This document shows positions 30,130-42,695 of a stretch of DNA of 64,000 bases, piece by piece. The DNA lies in the NCBI RefSeq assembly GCF_007680845.1, contig NZ_VEIY01000007.1, forward strand, positions 124,001-188,000, in the 5' to 3' direction. The stretch is from Curtobacterium pusillum. GTDB taxonomy: Bacteria; Actinomycetota; Actinomycetes; Actinomycetales; Microbacteriaceae. Each line of letters begins with the position of its first letter. Position 1 is the first letter of the stretch. Under the pieces are notes generated by a model, which saw only the letters and a program-made list of their open reading frames with translations, was not told the origin of the DNA and made no database searches. Position numbers and translations under genes: made by a program.

Positions 30130-31290
30130 GTGACCACGAACCACAACTACCTCGCCGTCATCAAGGTCGTCGGTGTCGGCGGCGGCGGCGTGAACGCCGT
30201 GAACCGCATGATCGAGCTCGGCCTCCGCGGCGTCGAGTTCATCGCCATCAACACCGACGCGCAGGCCCTGCTGCTCAGCGACGCCGACGTCAAGCTCGAC
30301 GTCGGCCGCGAGATCACGCGCGGCCTCGGCGCCGGCGCAGACCCCGAGGTCGGCCGTCGTGCCGCCGAGGACCATGCCGAGGAGATCGAGGAAGCCCTCG
30401 CGGGCGCCGACATGGTCTTCGTCACCGCCGGTGAGGGCGGTGGCACCGGGACCGGTGGCGCGCCCGTCGTGGCCCGGATCGCGAAGTCGATCGGTGCGCT
30501 CACGATCGGTGTGGTCACGAAGCCGTTCAGCTTCGAGGGCAAGCGTCGCCAGTCGCAGGCCGAGAACGGTGTCGCCGGCCTCAAGGACGAGGTCGACACG
30601 CTCATCGTCGTGCCGAACGACCGACTGCTCGAGATCTCCGACCGCGGCATCTCGATGGTCGAGGCCTTCGCGACCGCCGACCAGGTGCTCCTCGCCGGCG
30701 TGCAGGGCATCACCGACCTCATCACGACCCCGGGTCTCATCAACCTCGACTTCGCCGACGTCAAGAGCGTCATGCAGGGTGCCGGTTCGGCCCTCATGGG
30801 CATCGGGTCGTCCCGCGGGGCCGACCGTGCGATCAAGGCGGCGGAGCTCGCGGTCGCGTCGCCGCTCCTCGAGGCCTCGATCGACGGCGCGCACGGCGTG
30901 CTGCTCTCGATCCAGGGCGGGTCGAACCTCGGCATCTTCGAGATCAACGACGCCGCCCGCCTGGTGCAGGAGGCCGTCCACCCCGAGGCGAACATCATCT
31001 TCGGTGCGGTCATCGACGACACCCTCGGCGACGAGGTCCGCGTGACCGTCATCGCCGCGGGCTTCGACGGTGGCGAGCCGACGTCGCAGCAGAAGGAGCG
31101 TCGCTCCAGCTGGGTCGACCCGGACGCCGGCGCGACGGTGCCGGTGGCGTCCTCCAGCGCGATCGAGGACTCCTCGTCGCACGCTCCCTCGTGGGCGTCG
31201 CAGGAGCACGAGGCGCCGGCGCAGCGCGCCGCCGACCCGGCCTTCGACGATGACGACGACGAGCTCGACGTCCCCGACTTCCTGAAGTAA
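30130..31290 (+). CDS. ftsZ: Cell division GTPase FtsZ
   Basis: Tubulin homologue that forms the cytokinetic ring. The 386-residue product has [19 protein letters not shown], the GTP signature [15 protein letters not shown], the T7-loop [11 protein letters not shown] and a variable linker followed by the C-terminal peptide [13 protein letters not shown], the docking site for SepF and FtsW-type partners in actinobacteria. GTG at 30130 has GGAGG 10 nt upstream and puts [13 protein letters not shown] first; the frame extends upstream to about 30013, but that part has no family similarity. Confidence 0.97.
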   Translation: MTTNHNYLAVIKVVGVGGGGVNAVNRMIELGLRGVEFIAINTDAQALLLSDADVKLDVGREITRGLGAGADPEVGRRAAEDHAEEIEEALAGADMVFVTAGEGGGTGTGGAPVVARIAKSIGALTIGVVTKPFSFEGKRRQSQAENGVAGLKDEVDTLIVVPNDRLLEISDRGISMVEAFATADQVLLAGVQGITDLITTPGLINLDFADVKSVMQGAGSALMGIGSSRGADRAIKAAELAVASPLLEASIDGAHGVLLSIQGGSNLGIFEINDAARLVQEAVHPEANIIFGAVIDDTLGDEVRVTVIAAGFDGGEPTSQQKERRSSWVDPDAGATVPVASSSAIEDSSSHAPSWASQEHEAPAQRAADPAFDDDDDELDVPDFLK

Positions 31291-31296
31291 GCAGCG

Positions 31297-32022
31297 TTGT
31301 CAGACGACCCGCGCCTCCAGACCGACCCGTCACCAGACGGCGGACTGGAGGCGCGTCTCGCGTCCGTCAGGTCCGGCATCTCCGACGCGGCGCGCGCCGC
31401 AGGGCGTCCGGCCGACGACCTGACGCTGGTGGTCGTCACGAAGTTCCACCCGGCGTCCCTCGTCCGCGAACTCGCCGCGCTCGGCGTCACCGACGTGGGG
31501 GAGAACCGCCACCAGGAGGCGCAGGCGAAGGCGGCGGAGCTCGCCGACCTGCCGCTGACCTGGCACTTCGTCGGCCAGCTGCAGTCGAAGAAGGCGCGGC
31601 AGGTGCGGCGCTACGCGCACGTGGTGCAGTCGCTCGACCGCGGGTCCGTCGTCGACGCGTTCGCCCCCACCGAGGCGGAGCCCGCACCGCGTGTGGTCGA
31701 CGGGTTCGTGCAGGTCAACCTCACGGACGACCCCGGCCGCGGCGGCGTGCAGCCCGACGACGTCGAGGCGATGGTCGACCGTGTGCTGGCGACCGGGACG
31801 ATCCGGCTGCGCGGCGTGATGGCGGTCGCACCCCTCGACGAGGAACCCCGTGCGGCGTTCGCCCGGCTGCGGACGATCTCGGAGCGGGTGGTGGCGCTCG
31901 CCCCCGACGCCACGGACATCTCCGCCGGCATGAGCGGCGACTACGCCGAGGCCGTGCTGGAAGGCGCGACACACCTCCGGATCGGGACCGCAATCACGGG
32001 AAACCGGCCGGTCGCGCCCTAG
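31297..32022 (+). CDS. YggS-family pyridoxal phosphate-binding protein
   Basis: PLP-homeostasis protein (YggS/YlmE/PROSC family), commonly next to ftsZ and sepF. The 241-residue product has [15 protein letters not shown] with the PLP lysine, [23 protein letters not shown] and [24 protein letters not shown]. It starts at TTG six nt after ftsZ, without a strong ribosome binding site. Codons 5-20 (region [16 protein letters not shown]) are encoded by an 11-bp inverted repeat of the palindromic family. This segment stands in place of a normally variable N-terminus. Confidence 0.92.
   Translation: MSDDPRLQTDPSPDGGLEARLASVRSGISDAARAAGRPADDLTLVVVTKFHPASLVRELAALGVTDVGENRHQEAQAKAAELADLPLTWHFVGQLQSKKARQVRRYAHVVQSLDRGSVVDAFAPTEAEPAPRVVDGFVQVNLTDDPGRGGVQPDDVEAMVDRVLATGTIRLRGVMAVAPLDEEPRAAFARLRTISERVVALAPDATDISAGMSGDYAEAVLEGATHLRIGTAITGNRPVAP
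31310..31355. repeat. Palindromic-element inverted repeat inside the yggS 5' end
   Basis: CGCGCCTCCAG (31310-31320) and CTGGAGGCGCG (31345-31355) are perfect inverted repeats separated by 24 nt, wholly within coding sequence. Confidence 0.75.
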
Positions 32023-32065
32023 CCTCGTTGCAAGGGCACCCACGAGCACGACCTCCGGAGGAACC

Positions 32066-32641
32066 ATGGCCAACCCGCTCAAGAAGACGATGGTCTACCT
32101 CGGCCTCGCCGACGAGGAACTCGAGTACGAGGACGAGCAGCCGCAGGAACCTGCGCGCCAGCAGGCTCCTCGTCAGCAGCCCGCACCGGCGCCGGCCCCC
32201 GCGGCCGCACCGGTCGCGCAGGAGGCCCCCGCGCCCGCCGCCGCCCCGGTGGCGACCGCGGTCCCGGAGACCAAGCACACCCACCAGCGCGGCGCCCAGG
32301 TCACCCCGCTCCGCCGCTCGCACACGACCGCACAGAAGGCAGCACCGGTCCAGGAAATGAACGAGATCCTCACCGTCCACCCGCGCGAGTACAAGGACGC
32401 CCAGTCCATCGCCGAGAGCTTCCGCGACGGCATCCCCGTCATCATCAACCTCTCGCAGATGACCGAGGCCGACGCGCGCCGCATGATCGACTTCGCGTCG
32501 GGGCTGTCCCTCGGGCTCTACGGCAAGATCGAGCGCGTCACGAACAAGGTCTTCCTCCTCTCGCCCGCCCACGTCGCGGTGAGCGGTGAGGCGCCTGAGG
32601 TAGAGTCCGACATCGAGGCGTCCTTCTTCGCCCAGTCCTGA
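32066..32641 (+). CDS. sepF: Cell division protein SepF
   Basis: Membrane anchor of FtsZ in bacteria lacking FtsA. The 191-residue product starts [18 protein letters not shown] (the N-terminal amphipathic helix), has a Pro/Ala/Gln-rich linker, and ends in the SepF core with [38 protein letters not shown] and [18 protein letters not shown] at 32066 has GGAGG 4 nt upstream; TAGCCT (32020-32025) is a possible -10 overlapping the preceding stop. Confidence 0.95.
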   Translation: MANPLKKTMVYLGLADEELEYEDEQPQEPARQQAPRQQPAPAPAPAAAPVAQEAPAPAAAPVATAVPETKHTHQRGAQVTPLRRSHTTAQKAAPVQEMNEILTVHPREYKDAQSIAESFRDGIPVIINLSQMTEADARRMIDFASGLSLGLYGKIERVTNKVFLLSPAHVAVSGEAPEVESDIEASFFAQS

Positions 32642-32712
32642 GTTCCTCAGGCCCACCAGCCCCGTGAGCGTCGTCACGTGACGAAGCGCACCCGAGCCGA
32701 GCGAGCCCCATC

Positions 32713-33000
32713 GTGTCCGCGATCTTCACGATCCTGTACTTCCTCCTCCTGCTCTACTTCTTCGTGATGTGGGGGCGCTTCGCCCTCGACATCGTGCAGG
32801 CGTACAACCGGTCCTGGCGTCCGCGCGGCGGGCTCCTCGTGGCCTCCGAGGTCGTGTACACCCTGACCGACCCGCCCATCCGGACCGTCCGCAAGGCGTT
32901 GCCGCCGCTGCGGATGGGGCCGGTGGCGCTCGACTTCGGCTGGACGATCGTCATGCTCGTCGTGATCATCGCGATGACGGTCGTCCGCTACTTCATCTAG
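32713..33000 (+). CDS. YggT-family membrane protein
   Basis: Small membrane protein usually found between sepF and divIVA; function not established. The 95-residue product has two hydrophobic segments, IFTILYFLLLLYFFVMWGRF at the N-terminus and WTIVMLVVIIAMTVVRYFI at the C-terminus, with the conserved loop YTLTDPPIRTVRKALPPLR between them. It starts at GTG with a weak GAGCGAG upstream. Confidence 0.92.
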   Translation: MSAIFTILYFLLLLYFFVMWGRFALDIVQAYNRSWRPRGGLLVASEVVYTLTDPPIRTVRKALPPLRMGPVALDFGWTIVMLVVIIAMTVVRYFI

Positions 33001-33136
33001 TCCGATCCGCGCCGGTCATCCGGCGCGACACGCGCCACGCCCACGAGGTGGGCACGGTTCCCAGCCGCTGTCGGTGTACGGTGGTCGGGATCGATGCTCG
33101 CTCCGGCGCGGCATCCGCACCGCACGACCCGACTGG

Positions 33137-33155
33137 TACATTCGGTCGGACCGAA
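33137..33155 (+). promoter_or_regulatory. divIVA promoter with palindrome across the start point
   Basis: TACATT (33137-33142) is a candidate -10. It is overlapped by TTCGGTC-G-GACCGAA (33141-33155), a perfect 7-bp-arm palindrome that would cover the transcription start. A repressor or an mRNA 5' hairpin are both possible. Confidence 0.45.
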
Positions 33156-33195
33156 GCGGTTCCACACGTTCAGCAGTTCTATTGAGGTGACGGCA

Positions 33196-33882
33196 ATGGC
33201 TTTGACGCCGGAAGACGTAGTCAACAAGCGGTTCCAGCCGACGAAGTTCCGCGAGGGCTACGACCAGGACGAGGTCGACGACTTCCTCGACGAGGTCGTG
33301 GTCGAGCTGCGTCGCCTGACCGCGGAGAACGACGAGCTCCGTCAGCGCCTGCAGGCCGCGGAGTCCGCTCCGAAGCCGGCCCAGGCCGAGCAGCCCGCCC
33401 CGACCCCCGAGCCCGAGCCGGAGCCCGCCCCCGTGGCCGCCGCTCCGGAGCCGGCTCCGGTCGCCGCCGCCGCGCCCGCCGCGTCGACGGTCCCCGCGGA
33501 CGAGGACACCGAGGGCACCACGAACCTCCTCACGCTCGCACGTCGTCTCCACGAGGAGCACGTCCGTGAGGGCATCGAGAAGCGCGACGCGCTCATCGCC
33601 GAGGGCACCGCGCAGGCCGCGCGTCTCGTCTCCGAGGCCGAGGCCAAGCAGCGCCAGATCATCGCCGACACCGAGAACACGAACCGTCAGCGTGTCGCCG
33701 TGCTCGAGCAGGAGCAGCGTCAGCTCGAGGGCAAGATCGACGAGCTCCGGACCTTCGAGCGCGACTACCGTGCGCAGCTCAAGAGCTACATCCAGGGGCA
33801 GCTCGCCGAGCTGGACGGCTCGGGCACCGAGCAGTCCGGTCTCACCCCCGCGCCGGCGTCGGCGCAGGGCTTCGGCAACTGA
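33196..33882 (+). CDS. divIVA: DivIVA/Wag31 polar growth protein
   Basis: Coiled-coil protein that marks poles and septa and directs apical wall growth in actinobacteria. The 228-residue product begins MALTPEDVVNKRFQPTKF with the DivIVA N-terminal domain (YDQDEVDDFLDEVVVELRRL). An Ala/Pro/Glu-rich linker separates it from a long coiled coil from about residue 120 (RRLHEEHVREGIEKRDAL to LEGKIDELRTFERDYRAQL). ATG at 33196 has GAGGTG 7 nt upstream. Confidence 0.95.
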   Translation: MALTPEDVVNKRFQPTKFREGYDQDEVDDFLDEVVVELRRLTAENDELRQRLQAAESAPKPAQAEQPAPTPEPEPEPAPVAAAPEPAPVAAAAPAASTVPADEDTEGTTNLLTLARRLHEEHVREGIEKRDALIAEGTAQAARLVSEAEAKQRQIIADTENTNRQRVAVLEQEQRQLEGKIDELRTFERDYRAQLKSYIQGQLAELDGSGTEQSGLTPAPASAQGFGN

Positions 33883-33884
33883 CG

Positions 33885-34559
33885 TTGTCCCGACCAGCAC
33901 CACGAGCGAAGGTCAGTGTCCGCGCGATCGCGGCACTGGCCTTCGCCGCTGTCGTCGTGGTGGCGCTCGACCAGGGCGTGAAGGCGCTCGTCGTCGCCAA
34001 CCTGCCCTACGGCACGGTCGTCCCGGTCCTCGGCAACGCCCTGCAGCTGCTCTACGTGCGGAACCCCGGCGCGGCGTTCTCGTTCGCGGTCAACATGACG
34101 TGGGTGTTCTCGATCGTCTCGACCGCCGTCGTCGTCGCGATCATCGTGTTCGCCCGGCGGATCCGCTCGATGTGGTGGGCGCTCGTGCTCGGCATGCTCC
34201 TCGGGGGCGCGCTCGGCAACCTGCTCGACCGGCTCTTCCGTGAGCCCGGCTTCGGTCGCGGGCACGTGGTGGACTTCATCTCGACGCCGTGGATGATGCC
34301 GGCGATCTACAACATCGCCGACTCGTTCATCTGCATCAGCATGGTGGTCTTCGTGCTGCTCGTGATCCTCGGGGTGAACCTCGACGGGTCGCGGGCGCTG
34401 TCCGCGAAGCAGCAGCGGGCGGCGGACGCAGCGGCGACCACGACGGCGACAGACGGGCGCCCTGCGGACGCCCCCCGCGCCTCCAGTCAGGTCGCAGTGA
34501 CCGACGACCCGCGTGCTCCGCGCGACTCCCGCGACGCCCTCGGGCACGACGCGACGTGA
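33885..34559 (+). CDS. lspA: Lipoprotein signal peptidase
   Basis: Membrane aspartyl protease that cleaves signal peptides of lipoproteins. The 224-residue product has four transmembrane helices, the motifs [33 protein letters not shown] (catalytic Asp) and [12 protein letters not shown] (second catalytic Asp). About 50 extra residues after the last helix are Ala/Thr/Asp-rich and include [13 protein letters not shown], part of which is encoded by a palindromic-element arm (34476-34488). TTG start at 33885, 2 nt after divIVA; GTGA overlap with rluD. Confidence 0.93.
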   Translation: MSRPAPRAKVSVRAIAALAFAAVVVVALDQGVKALVVANLPYGTVVPVLGNALQLLYVRNPGAAFSFAVNMTWVFSIVSTAVVVAIIVFARRIRSMWWALVLGMLLGGALGNLLDRLFREPGFGRGHVVDFISTPWMMPAIYNIADSFICISMVVFVLLVILGVNLDGSRALSAKQQRAADAAATTTATDGRPADAPRASSQVAVTDDPRAPRDSRDALGHDAT

Positions 34560-35479
34560 CCGAGAGTCGTTCGCTGCCCGTCCCGGACGGGCTCGCCGGT
34601 GAGCGGGTCGACGCCGCCATCGCGAAGCTCCTCGGGTTCAGCCGCTCCTTCGCGGCCGACGTCGTCGCCGCCGGCGGGGTCCGTGTCGACGGCGCCGTCG
34701 TCGACAAGTCCGACCGGTTGCACGCCGACTCCTGGCTCGAGGTCGAGTGGACCCCGAAGGAAGCGCCGCGGATCATCCCGGTCGAGGTCCCCGGCATGAC
34801 GGTCGTGCACGACGACGAGGACATCGTCGTCGTCGACAAGCCGATCGGCGTCGCGGCGCACCCGTCACCCGGCTGGGACGGTCCGACCGTGCCCGGTGGG
34901 CTGGCCGCGGCCGGCTTCACCATCGCGACCTCCGGTGCCGCCGAGCGCGCGGGCATCGTGCACCGGCTCGACGTCGGCACCTCGGGGCTGATGGTCGTCG
35001 CCAAGACCGAGCTGGCCTACACCCACCTCAAGCGTGCGTTCAAGGAGCGCACGGTCGAGAAGGTCTACCACGCCCTCGCGCAGGGCCACCCGGACCCCAC
35101 GTCCGGCACGATCGACGCACCGATCGGGCGGCACCCGTCGAGCGACTGGAAGTTCGCCGTCACGGCCGACGGCAAGCCGAGCGTGACGCACTACGCCACG
35201 CTCGAGGCGTTCCGGTCGGCGACGCTGCTCGAGGTGCACCTCGAGACCGGGCGGACGCACCAGATCCGGGTGCACATGGCGGCGACCCGGCACCCCCTCG
35301 TCGGGGACACGATGTACGGAGCCGATCCGGTGCTGGCAGAGGAGCTCGGGCTCACGCGGCAGTGGCTCGACGCGGTGCGGCTCGGGTTCGAGCACCCGCG
35401 GTCCGGGCAGTGGGTGGAGTACGAGGCCCCGTACCCGGCCGACCTGCAGCTGGCGCTGGAGCGGATCCGCGCCGCGTAG
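34556..35479 (+). CDS. rluD: RluA/RluD-family 23S rRNA pseudouridine synthase
   Basis: Isomerises uridines in 23S rRNA to pseudouridine. The 307-residue product has an N-terminal S4 RNA-binding domain (residues about 12-60), the catalytic [15 protein letters not shown] with the nucleophilic Asp, and [22 protein letters not shown]. It overlaps lspA (GTGA), which is the usual partner. Length is normal. Position specificity on the rRNA is inferred from family only. Confidence 0.93.
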   Translation: MTESRSLPVPDGLAGERVDAAIAKLLGFSRSFAADVVAAGGVRVDGAVVDKSDRLHADSWLEVEWTPKEAPRIIPVEVPGMTVVHDDEDIVVVDKPIGVAAHPSPGWDGPTVPGGLAAAGFTIATSGAAERAGIVHRLDVGTSGLMVVAKTELAYTHLKRAFKERTVEKVYHALAQGHPDPTSGTIDAPIGRHPSSDWKFAVTADGKPSVTHYATLEAFRSATLLEVHLETGRTHQIRVHMAATRHPLVGDTMYGADPVLAEELGLTRQWLDAVRLGFEHPRSGQWVEYEAPYPADLQLALERIRAA

Positions 35480-35494
35480 GGCGCGGGCGGGCCC

Positions 35495-36058
35495 GCGCCC
35501 GCCGAGCGGGCACTTTCCGTCCCGCTCGCCGCGCGCCGGCGGCGCTTCGCGCCCGCTCGGCGCGCCGCGCGCGGCGCGTCCCGCCCGCTCGCCGCCCGGC
35601 GGCCCGGCTGCGCCGGCGCGGCCGGCCGCCGCCCGCTCCGCGCGAGCGGGCACTTTCCGTCCCGCTCGCCGCGCGCGAGCGGCGCTTCGCGCCCGCTCGG
35701 TGACGCGCGTGCGGCGCGTCCCGCCCGCTCGCGGCGCGGCCGCGCCGGCGGCGGTGGCCGCCGCTTGCTCTGCGCGAGCGGGCACTTTCCGTCCCAGTCG
35801 GGGCGAGCGGGCGGCATGTTGCGCCCGCTCGGCGACGCGCGTGTGGCGTGTCCCGCCCGCTCGGCGACGCGCGTGCGGCGTGTTACGCCCGCTCGCGGGG
35901 CGGCCGCGCCGGCGGCGTGGCCGCCGCCCGTGCCGCGCGAGCGGGCACTTTGTGGCCCGGTCGGGGTGTGCGGGCGGCACGTTCCGCCCGCTCGGCGGTG
36001 GGCGTGCGGCGTGTTGCGCCCGCTCGCGGGGCGGGCGGGGCGGGCGGGGCGGGCGGGG
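35495..36058. repeat. GC-rich satellite array, four units of about 130-165 bp
   Basis: No gene is visible between rluD and the MFS exporter. GAGCGGGCACTTTCCGTC starts at 35504, 35644 and 35776, and a diverged copy (GAGCGGGCACTTTGTGGC) at 35939. In the first two units the head can pair as GAGCGGG...CCCGCTC around CACTTTCCGT. Each unit also has CGCCCGCTCGG(T/C)GACGCGCGTGCGGCG-like blocks. The 18-nt head is identical to 14114-14131 in the mraZ-upstream array. A GGGGC tandem run (36027-36058) closes the region. Long frames here on both strands are compositional. Confidence 0.85.
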
Positions 36059-36059
36059 G

Positions 36060-36103
36060 CGGACGGGAGGCGCGGGGCGGGGGTGACCCGCGCCTCCCGT
36101 CCG
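36060..36103. terminator. GGAGGCGCGG-family hairpin, 17-bp arms
   Basis: Arms 36060-36076 and 36087-36103 pair perfectly around a 10-nt loop. It sits just past the stop of the minus-strand MFS gene and at the end of the satellite array after rluD. Confidence 0.7.
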
Positions 36104-36125
36104 ACAAGGGGTGGCGCAGGACGCG

Positions 36126-37538
36126 TCAGGACCTGGCCGAGGCGGGCTGCTGCGCAGGCGCGGCCGGCGCGGCCGGCGCGGCGGGCTGGCGACCCGGCAG
36201 GAGGACGGCCATCGCGGTGGCGAACGCCGTCACACCGATCGCCCACCAGAACGCCTGCTGGAACGCCCCCGCGACGTCGCCGCCGGCGGCAGCTCCGGCC
36301 AGGACGACCGCGAGCACGGCGGTCCCGAACGCGCCGCCGAGCTGCTGTGCCAGGCGGGTGATCGTGCTGGCGTGGGGCATCTCCGGCCGTGCGAGTCCGA
36401 CGAACCCGACGGCCATGATCGGGATCATCACCGCGCCGAGTCCGATGCCGCGCACCACGAGGACGAGTCCGATCCACCACGGGCTCGTGGAGCCGTCGGC
36501 GAAGGCGAAGGGGATCGTCGCGAGCAGCACGATGGCGAACCCGACGATCGCGACCGTGCGGGCTCCGATCCGATCGGTGAGGCGGCCGGCGAGCGAGCGG
36601 CTGAGCAGTGAGCCGACGCCCTGCGGGATGAGGAGGAGCCCGGCGCCGAGTGCGTCGGCGCCGCGGAGCTCCTGGAACGACAGGGGGAGGAGGAGCATGC
36701 CGCCGTAGAGCGCGGCACCCATCAGGAACATCAGGGTCGCCGCAGCCGCGAGCGGGCGGTGGCGGAGTAGTGCCAGGTCCACGAGGGCCGACTCCCGGCG
36801 ACGGGTCGCCCAGAGGACGAACGCGGCGAGGAGCACGACGCCGGCACCGAGCGGACCCCAGACGTCGAAGCGTGCGAACCCGTCGGCCCGACTGGCGTTG
36901 CTGAGGCCGTACAGGACACCGACCACGGCGGGGGAGAGCAGCACGAGCCCCACCGTGTCGAGTCGCGCCTTGCCGGTGGGGCCGTCCGTGGGGATGAACC
37001 GCCACGCGAGGACGAGTCCGACGGCCGCGAACGGGACGTTCACCCAGAACAGCCACGGCCAGCTGCCGGCGCCGAGGATCAGGCCGCCGATGACCGGACC
37101 GAGGATCGGGCCGAGCGCGGTCGGCAGCGACACGACGGACATGAGCTTGCCGACGCTCCTGCCACCCGCAGCCTGCATGAGCAGCGTGGTGAGCAGCGGC
37201 ATCATGGCGCCGGCGCCGATCCCCTGGACGACCCGGAACACGATGAGGCTCGAGACGTCCCAGGCCAGCGAACACAGGATGCTGCCGACCAGGAACACGA
37301 CGAGCGACGCCATCCAGAGGCGTCTCCCACCGACCCGGTTCTGCAGCCAGCCGACGAGCGGCACGGTGACGCCCATCGCGAGCAGGTAGCTCGTGCTCAC
37401 CCACTGGATGGTGTCGACGCTCGCTCCGAGGTCACGGCTCAGGGTGTGGAGGGCGACGCTGACGATGGTCGAGTCGAACAGCGGGGCCATCGCGCCGACG
37501 ACGAGGGCGATGGCGAGCCGGGAGAGGTTCCGGTCCAT
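36126..37538 (-). CDS. MFS drug/metabolite exporter, DHA2 (EmrB/QacA) family
   Basis: Proton-driven membrane exporter. The 470-residue product appears to have 14 transmembrane helices, with the DHA2 motif A-like LVGWLQNRVGGRRLW, motif C-like TALGPILGPVIGGLILG and FDSTIVSVALHTLSRDL in the first helix. ATG at 37538 has AAGGAG 4 nt upstream. It is divergent from a TetR regulator with an operator-like inverted repeat between them, the common arrangement for a regulated efflux pump. Substrate unknown. Confidence 0.92.
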   Translation of the reverse strand: MDRNLSRLAIALVVGAMAPLFDSTIVSVALHTLSRDLGASVDTIQWVSTSYLLAMGVTVPLVGWLQNRVGGRRLWMASLVVFLVGSILCSLAWDVSSLIVFRVVQGIGAGAMMPLLTTLLMQAAGGRSVGKLMSVVSLPTALGPILGPVIGGLILGAGSWPWLFWVNVPFAAVGLVLAWRFIPTDGPTGKARLDTVGLVLLSPAVVGVLYGLSNASRADGFARFDVWGPLGAGVVLLAAFVLWATRRRESALVDLALLRHRPLAAAATLMFLMGAALYGGMLLLPLSFQELRGADALGAGLLLIPQGVGSLLSRSLAGRLTDRIGARTVAIVGFAIVLLATIPFAFADGSTSPWWIGLVLVVRGIGLGAVMIPIMAVGFVGLARPEMPHASTITRLAQQLGGAFGTAVLAVVLAGAAAGGDVAGAFQQAFWWAIGVTAFATAMAVLLPGRQPAAPAAPAAPAQQPASARS

Positions 37539-37559
37539 GGTGCTCCTTGGATACTCTGT

Positions 37560-37603
37560 CGTTTCTTAATGAGCACGACGCTAGCCCCCGCTGTTAAGAT
37601 ACG
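37560..37603. promoter_or_regulatory. Divergent promoter and TetR operator candidate
   Basis: CGTTTCTTAA (37560-37569) and TTAAGATACG (37594-37603) form an inverted repeat with one mismatch and a 24-nt spacer. TAAGAT (37595-37600) lies 6 nt before the regulator GTG and is a leaderless-type -10. The other arm sits in the exporter's promoter region. Binding at both arms would repress both genes. Confidence 0.55.
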
Positions 37604-37606
37604 CAA

Positions 37607-38185
37607 GTGGATCTTGTGAAGACGCGCCGCCGCGGGGCGGAACTCGAGGAGGCGCTGCTCGACGCCGCCTGGACGGAGCTCCAAGCGGTGGGGTACGCCG
37701 CGCTGACGTTCGACGGCGTGGCCGCACGGGCCGGCACGTCGAAGCCCGTCCTCTACCGGCGCTGGCCGGGGAAGGTGGACCTCGTGCTCGCGGCGCTGCA
37801 GCACGGCGGCCTGTTCTCACGGCGGGAGCTGGTCGACACCGGGTCGCTCCGCGGGGACGTGCTCCGGGCGCTCCGGGACTTCAACGCGTACCGCTCGGGC
37901 TTCATGGCGGCGATCAGCGTCTACATGGCGAGCATCAACGTCGAGACGGGCCTGTCGCCGGCCGACCTCCGCGAACGGCTGCTCGGCGGCCGGTCGACCA
38001 TCGGCCGGGTGATGCTCGAACGGGCGGCCGCGCGCGGGGAGATCCCGGCACGGGACTGGCCCGACGGGATCGCGTCGCTGCCGTCCGACCTGGTCCGGCA
38101 CGACCTCGTGATGTCGCTGAAGCCCCTGCCCGACCGTCGGATCGTCGAGATCGTCGACGACATCTGGCTCCCGCTGGTCAGTTGA
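37607..38185 (+). CDS. TetR-family transcriptional regulator
   Basis: Probable ligand-responsive repressor of the adjacent exporter. The 192-residue product has a TetR helix-turn-helix at about residues 34-57 (TFDGVAARAGTSKPVLYRRW) and a variable ligand-binding C-terminal domain, here similar in layout to TetR_C_11-type proteins (EIVDDIWLPLV at the end). GTG at 37607 is used because TAAGAT lies 6 nt upstream; GTG at 37616 is the alternative. Confidence 0.9.
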   Translation: MDLVKTRRRGAELEEALLDAAWTELQAVGYAALTFDGVAARAGTSKPVLYRRWPGKVDLVLAALQHGGLFSRRELVDTGSLRGDVLRALRDFNAYRSGFMAAISVYMASINVETGLSPADLRERLLGGRSTIGRVMLERAAARGEIPARDWPDGIASLPSDLVRHDLVMSLKPLPDRRIVEIVDDIWLPLVS

Positions 38186-38241
38186 CCGGAGTGCACGACG
38201 ACGGCGCGCCGGACGCGCCCGGGAATGTGGGCGGTCGAGGT

Positions 38242-38282
38242 TAGGCTGTCAACGCCCCGCAGCAGCTCCTTCGAACCGGAGG
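38242..38282 (+). promoter_or_regulatory. dnaE promoter and ribosome binding site
   Basis: TAGGCT (38242-38247) is a good -10, and GGAGG (38278-38282) lies 4 nt before the GTG. This gene thus has a leader, in contrast to the leaderless genes nearby. Confidence 0.5.
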
Positions 38283-38286
38283 TTCC

Positions 38287-41820
<3,534 letters not shown>

Positions 41821-41828
41821 GGGCGCGG

Positions 41829-42695
41829 GTGGCCGTCGGCGCTCCGGGCCCGGAGGTCCTGGCCGCGTTCGGCGTGCCCGGCGAGCCGCTCGAACGGCTC
41901 GCCGGCGGACGTGGTCTGACCTGGCGGGCCGGGGCCGTGGTGCTGCGGCCGCACGACGGCGCGGCGGTGACGGACTGGCGGGCCGAGGTCCTCGCGACGC
42001 TCGACCACAGCGCGGCGTTCCGGACGCCGCGCCCGGTCGCGGCCCGGGCCCGCGGCACATTCGCCGTGGACGCGGGCGTGCGCACGCCCGGCAGGAGCTG
42101 GCGCGTGGGGGAGTGGGAAGCGTGGGAGTGGCTCCCCGGGCGGGCCGACGAGACCCGTGTCGACGAGGTCATCCGCGCCGGCCAGGCCTTCCACCAGGCC
42201 ATCGCCCACCTCGACCGACCGGCGTTCCTCGCCTCGAGGGACGGTACGACCGACGACCACGCCGCGAACGCGGTCGCCGCTGGGAACGCCTGGGACCGCG
42301 CCGACCGGATGGCCTGGGGCGAGGAGCCCCTCCTGCCCGGCCCGGCCCTCGACCGCCTCGGGACGGCGTTCCGCCCCGTGCACGCACCGTCGCAGCTCGT
42401 CCATGGCGACCTGCTCGGCAACGTCCTCTTCGCCGACGGTCACCCGCCCGCCGTCATCGACTGGCCGCCGTACTGGCGCCCGGCGGGCCTCGGCGCGGCG
42501 ATCGCGGCCGTCGACGCCGTCTGCTGGCACGGCATCCCGCTCGCTCGGCTCGACGCGCTCGGCCACGGGATCCCGGAATGGGGTCAGCTCCTCGTCCGCG
42601 CCCTCACGTTCCGCATCGCCACGCTGCACCTGCTCGGCGTCTGGGACGCCGACGCAGCAGCGCAGCACCGGCCCGTCGTCGACGCGCTGGTCTGA
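41829..42695 (+). CDS. APH-fold phosphotransferase-like protein (TIGR02569-like)
   Basis: Actinobacterial protein with an aminoglycoside phosphotransferase fold, often downstream of dnaE or in similar places; substrate unknown and drug resistance should not be assumed. The 288-residue product has LVHGDLLGNVLF (the HGDxxxxN catalytic loop) and VIDWPPYW (metal-binding Asp). Its start, GTG at 41829, lies 8 nt after dnaE with only a GGGG upstream, so it is probably cotranscribed. A perfect palindrome follows the stop. Confidence 0.8.
   Translation: MAVGAPGPEVLAAFGVPGEPLERLAGGRGLTWRAGAVVLRPHDGAAVTDWRAEVLATLDHSAAFRTPRPVAARARGTFAVDAGVRTPGRSWRVGEWEAWEWLPGRADETRVDEVIRAGQAFHQAIAHLDRPAFLASRDGTTDDHAANAVAAGNAWDRADRMAWGEEPLLPGPALDRLGTAFRPVHAPSQLVHGDLLGNVLFADGHPPAVIDWPPYWRPAGLGAAIAAVDAVCWHGIPLARLDALGHGIPEWGQLLVRALTFRIATLHLLGVWDADAAAQHRPVVDALV

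Noticed and set aside
34865..37404. Long minus-strand frames through the 35-kb satellite into rluD and the MFS gene
   Set aside because: They are antisense to genes with intact motifs and consist of low-complexity peptides.
41829..42695. Calling the APH-fold gene an aminoglycoside resistance gene
   Set aside because: The HGD and IDW motifs are fold-level features; the position after dnaE and the overall sequence fit a conserved actinobacterial family of unknown substrate.
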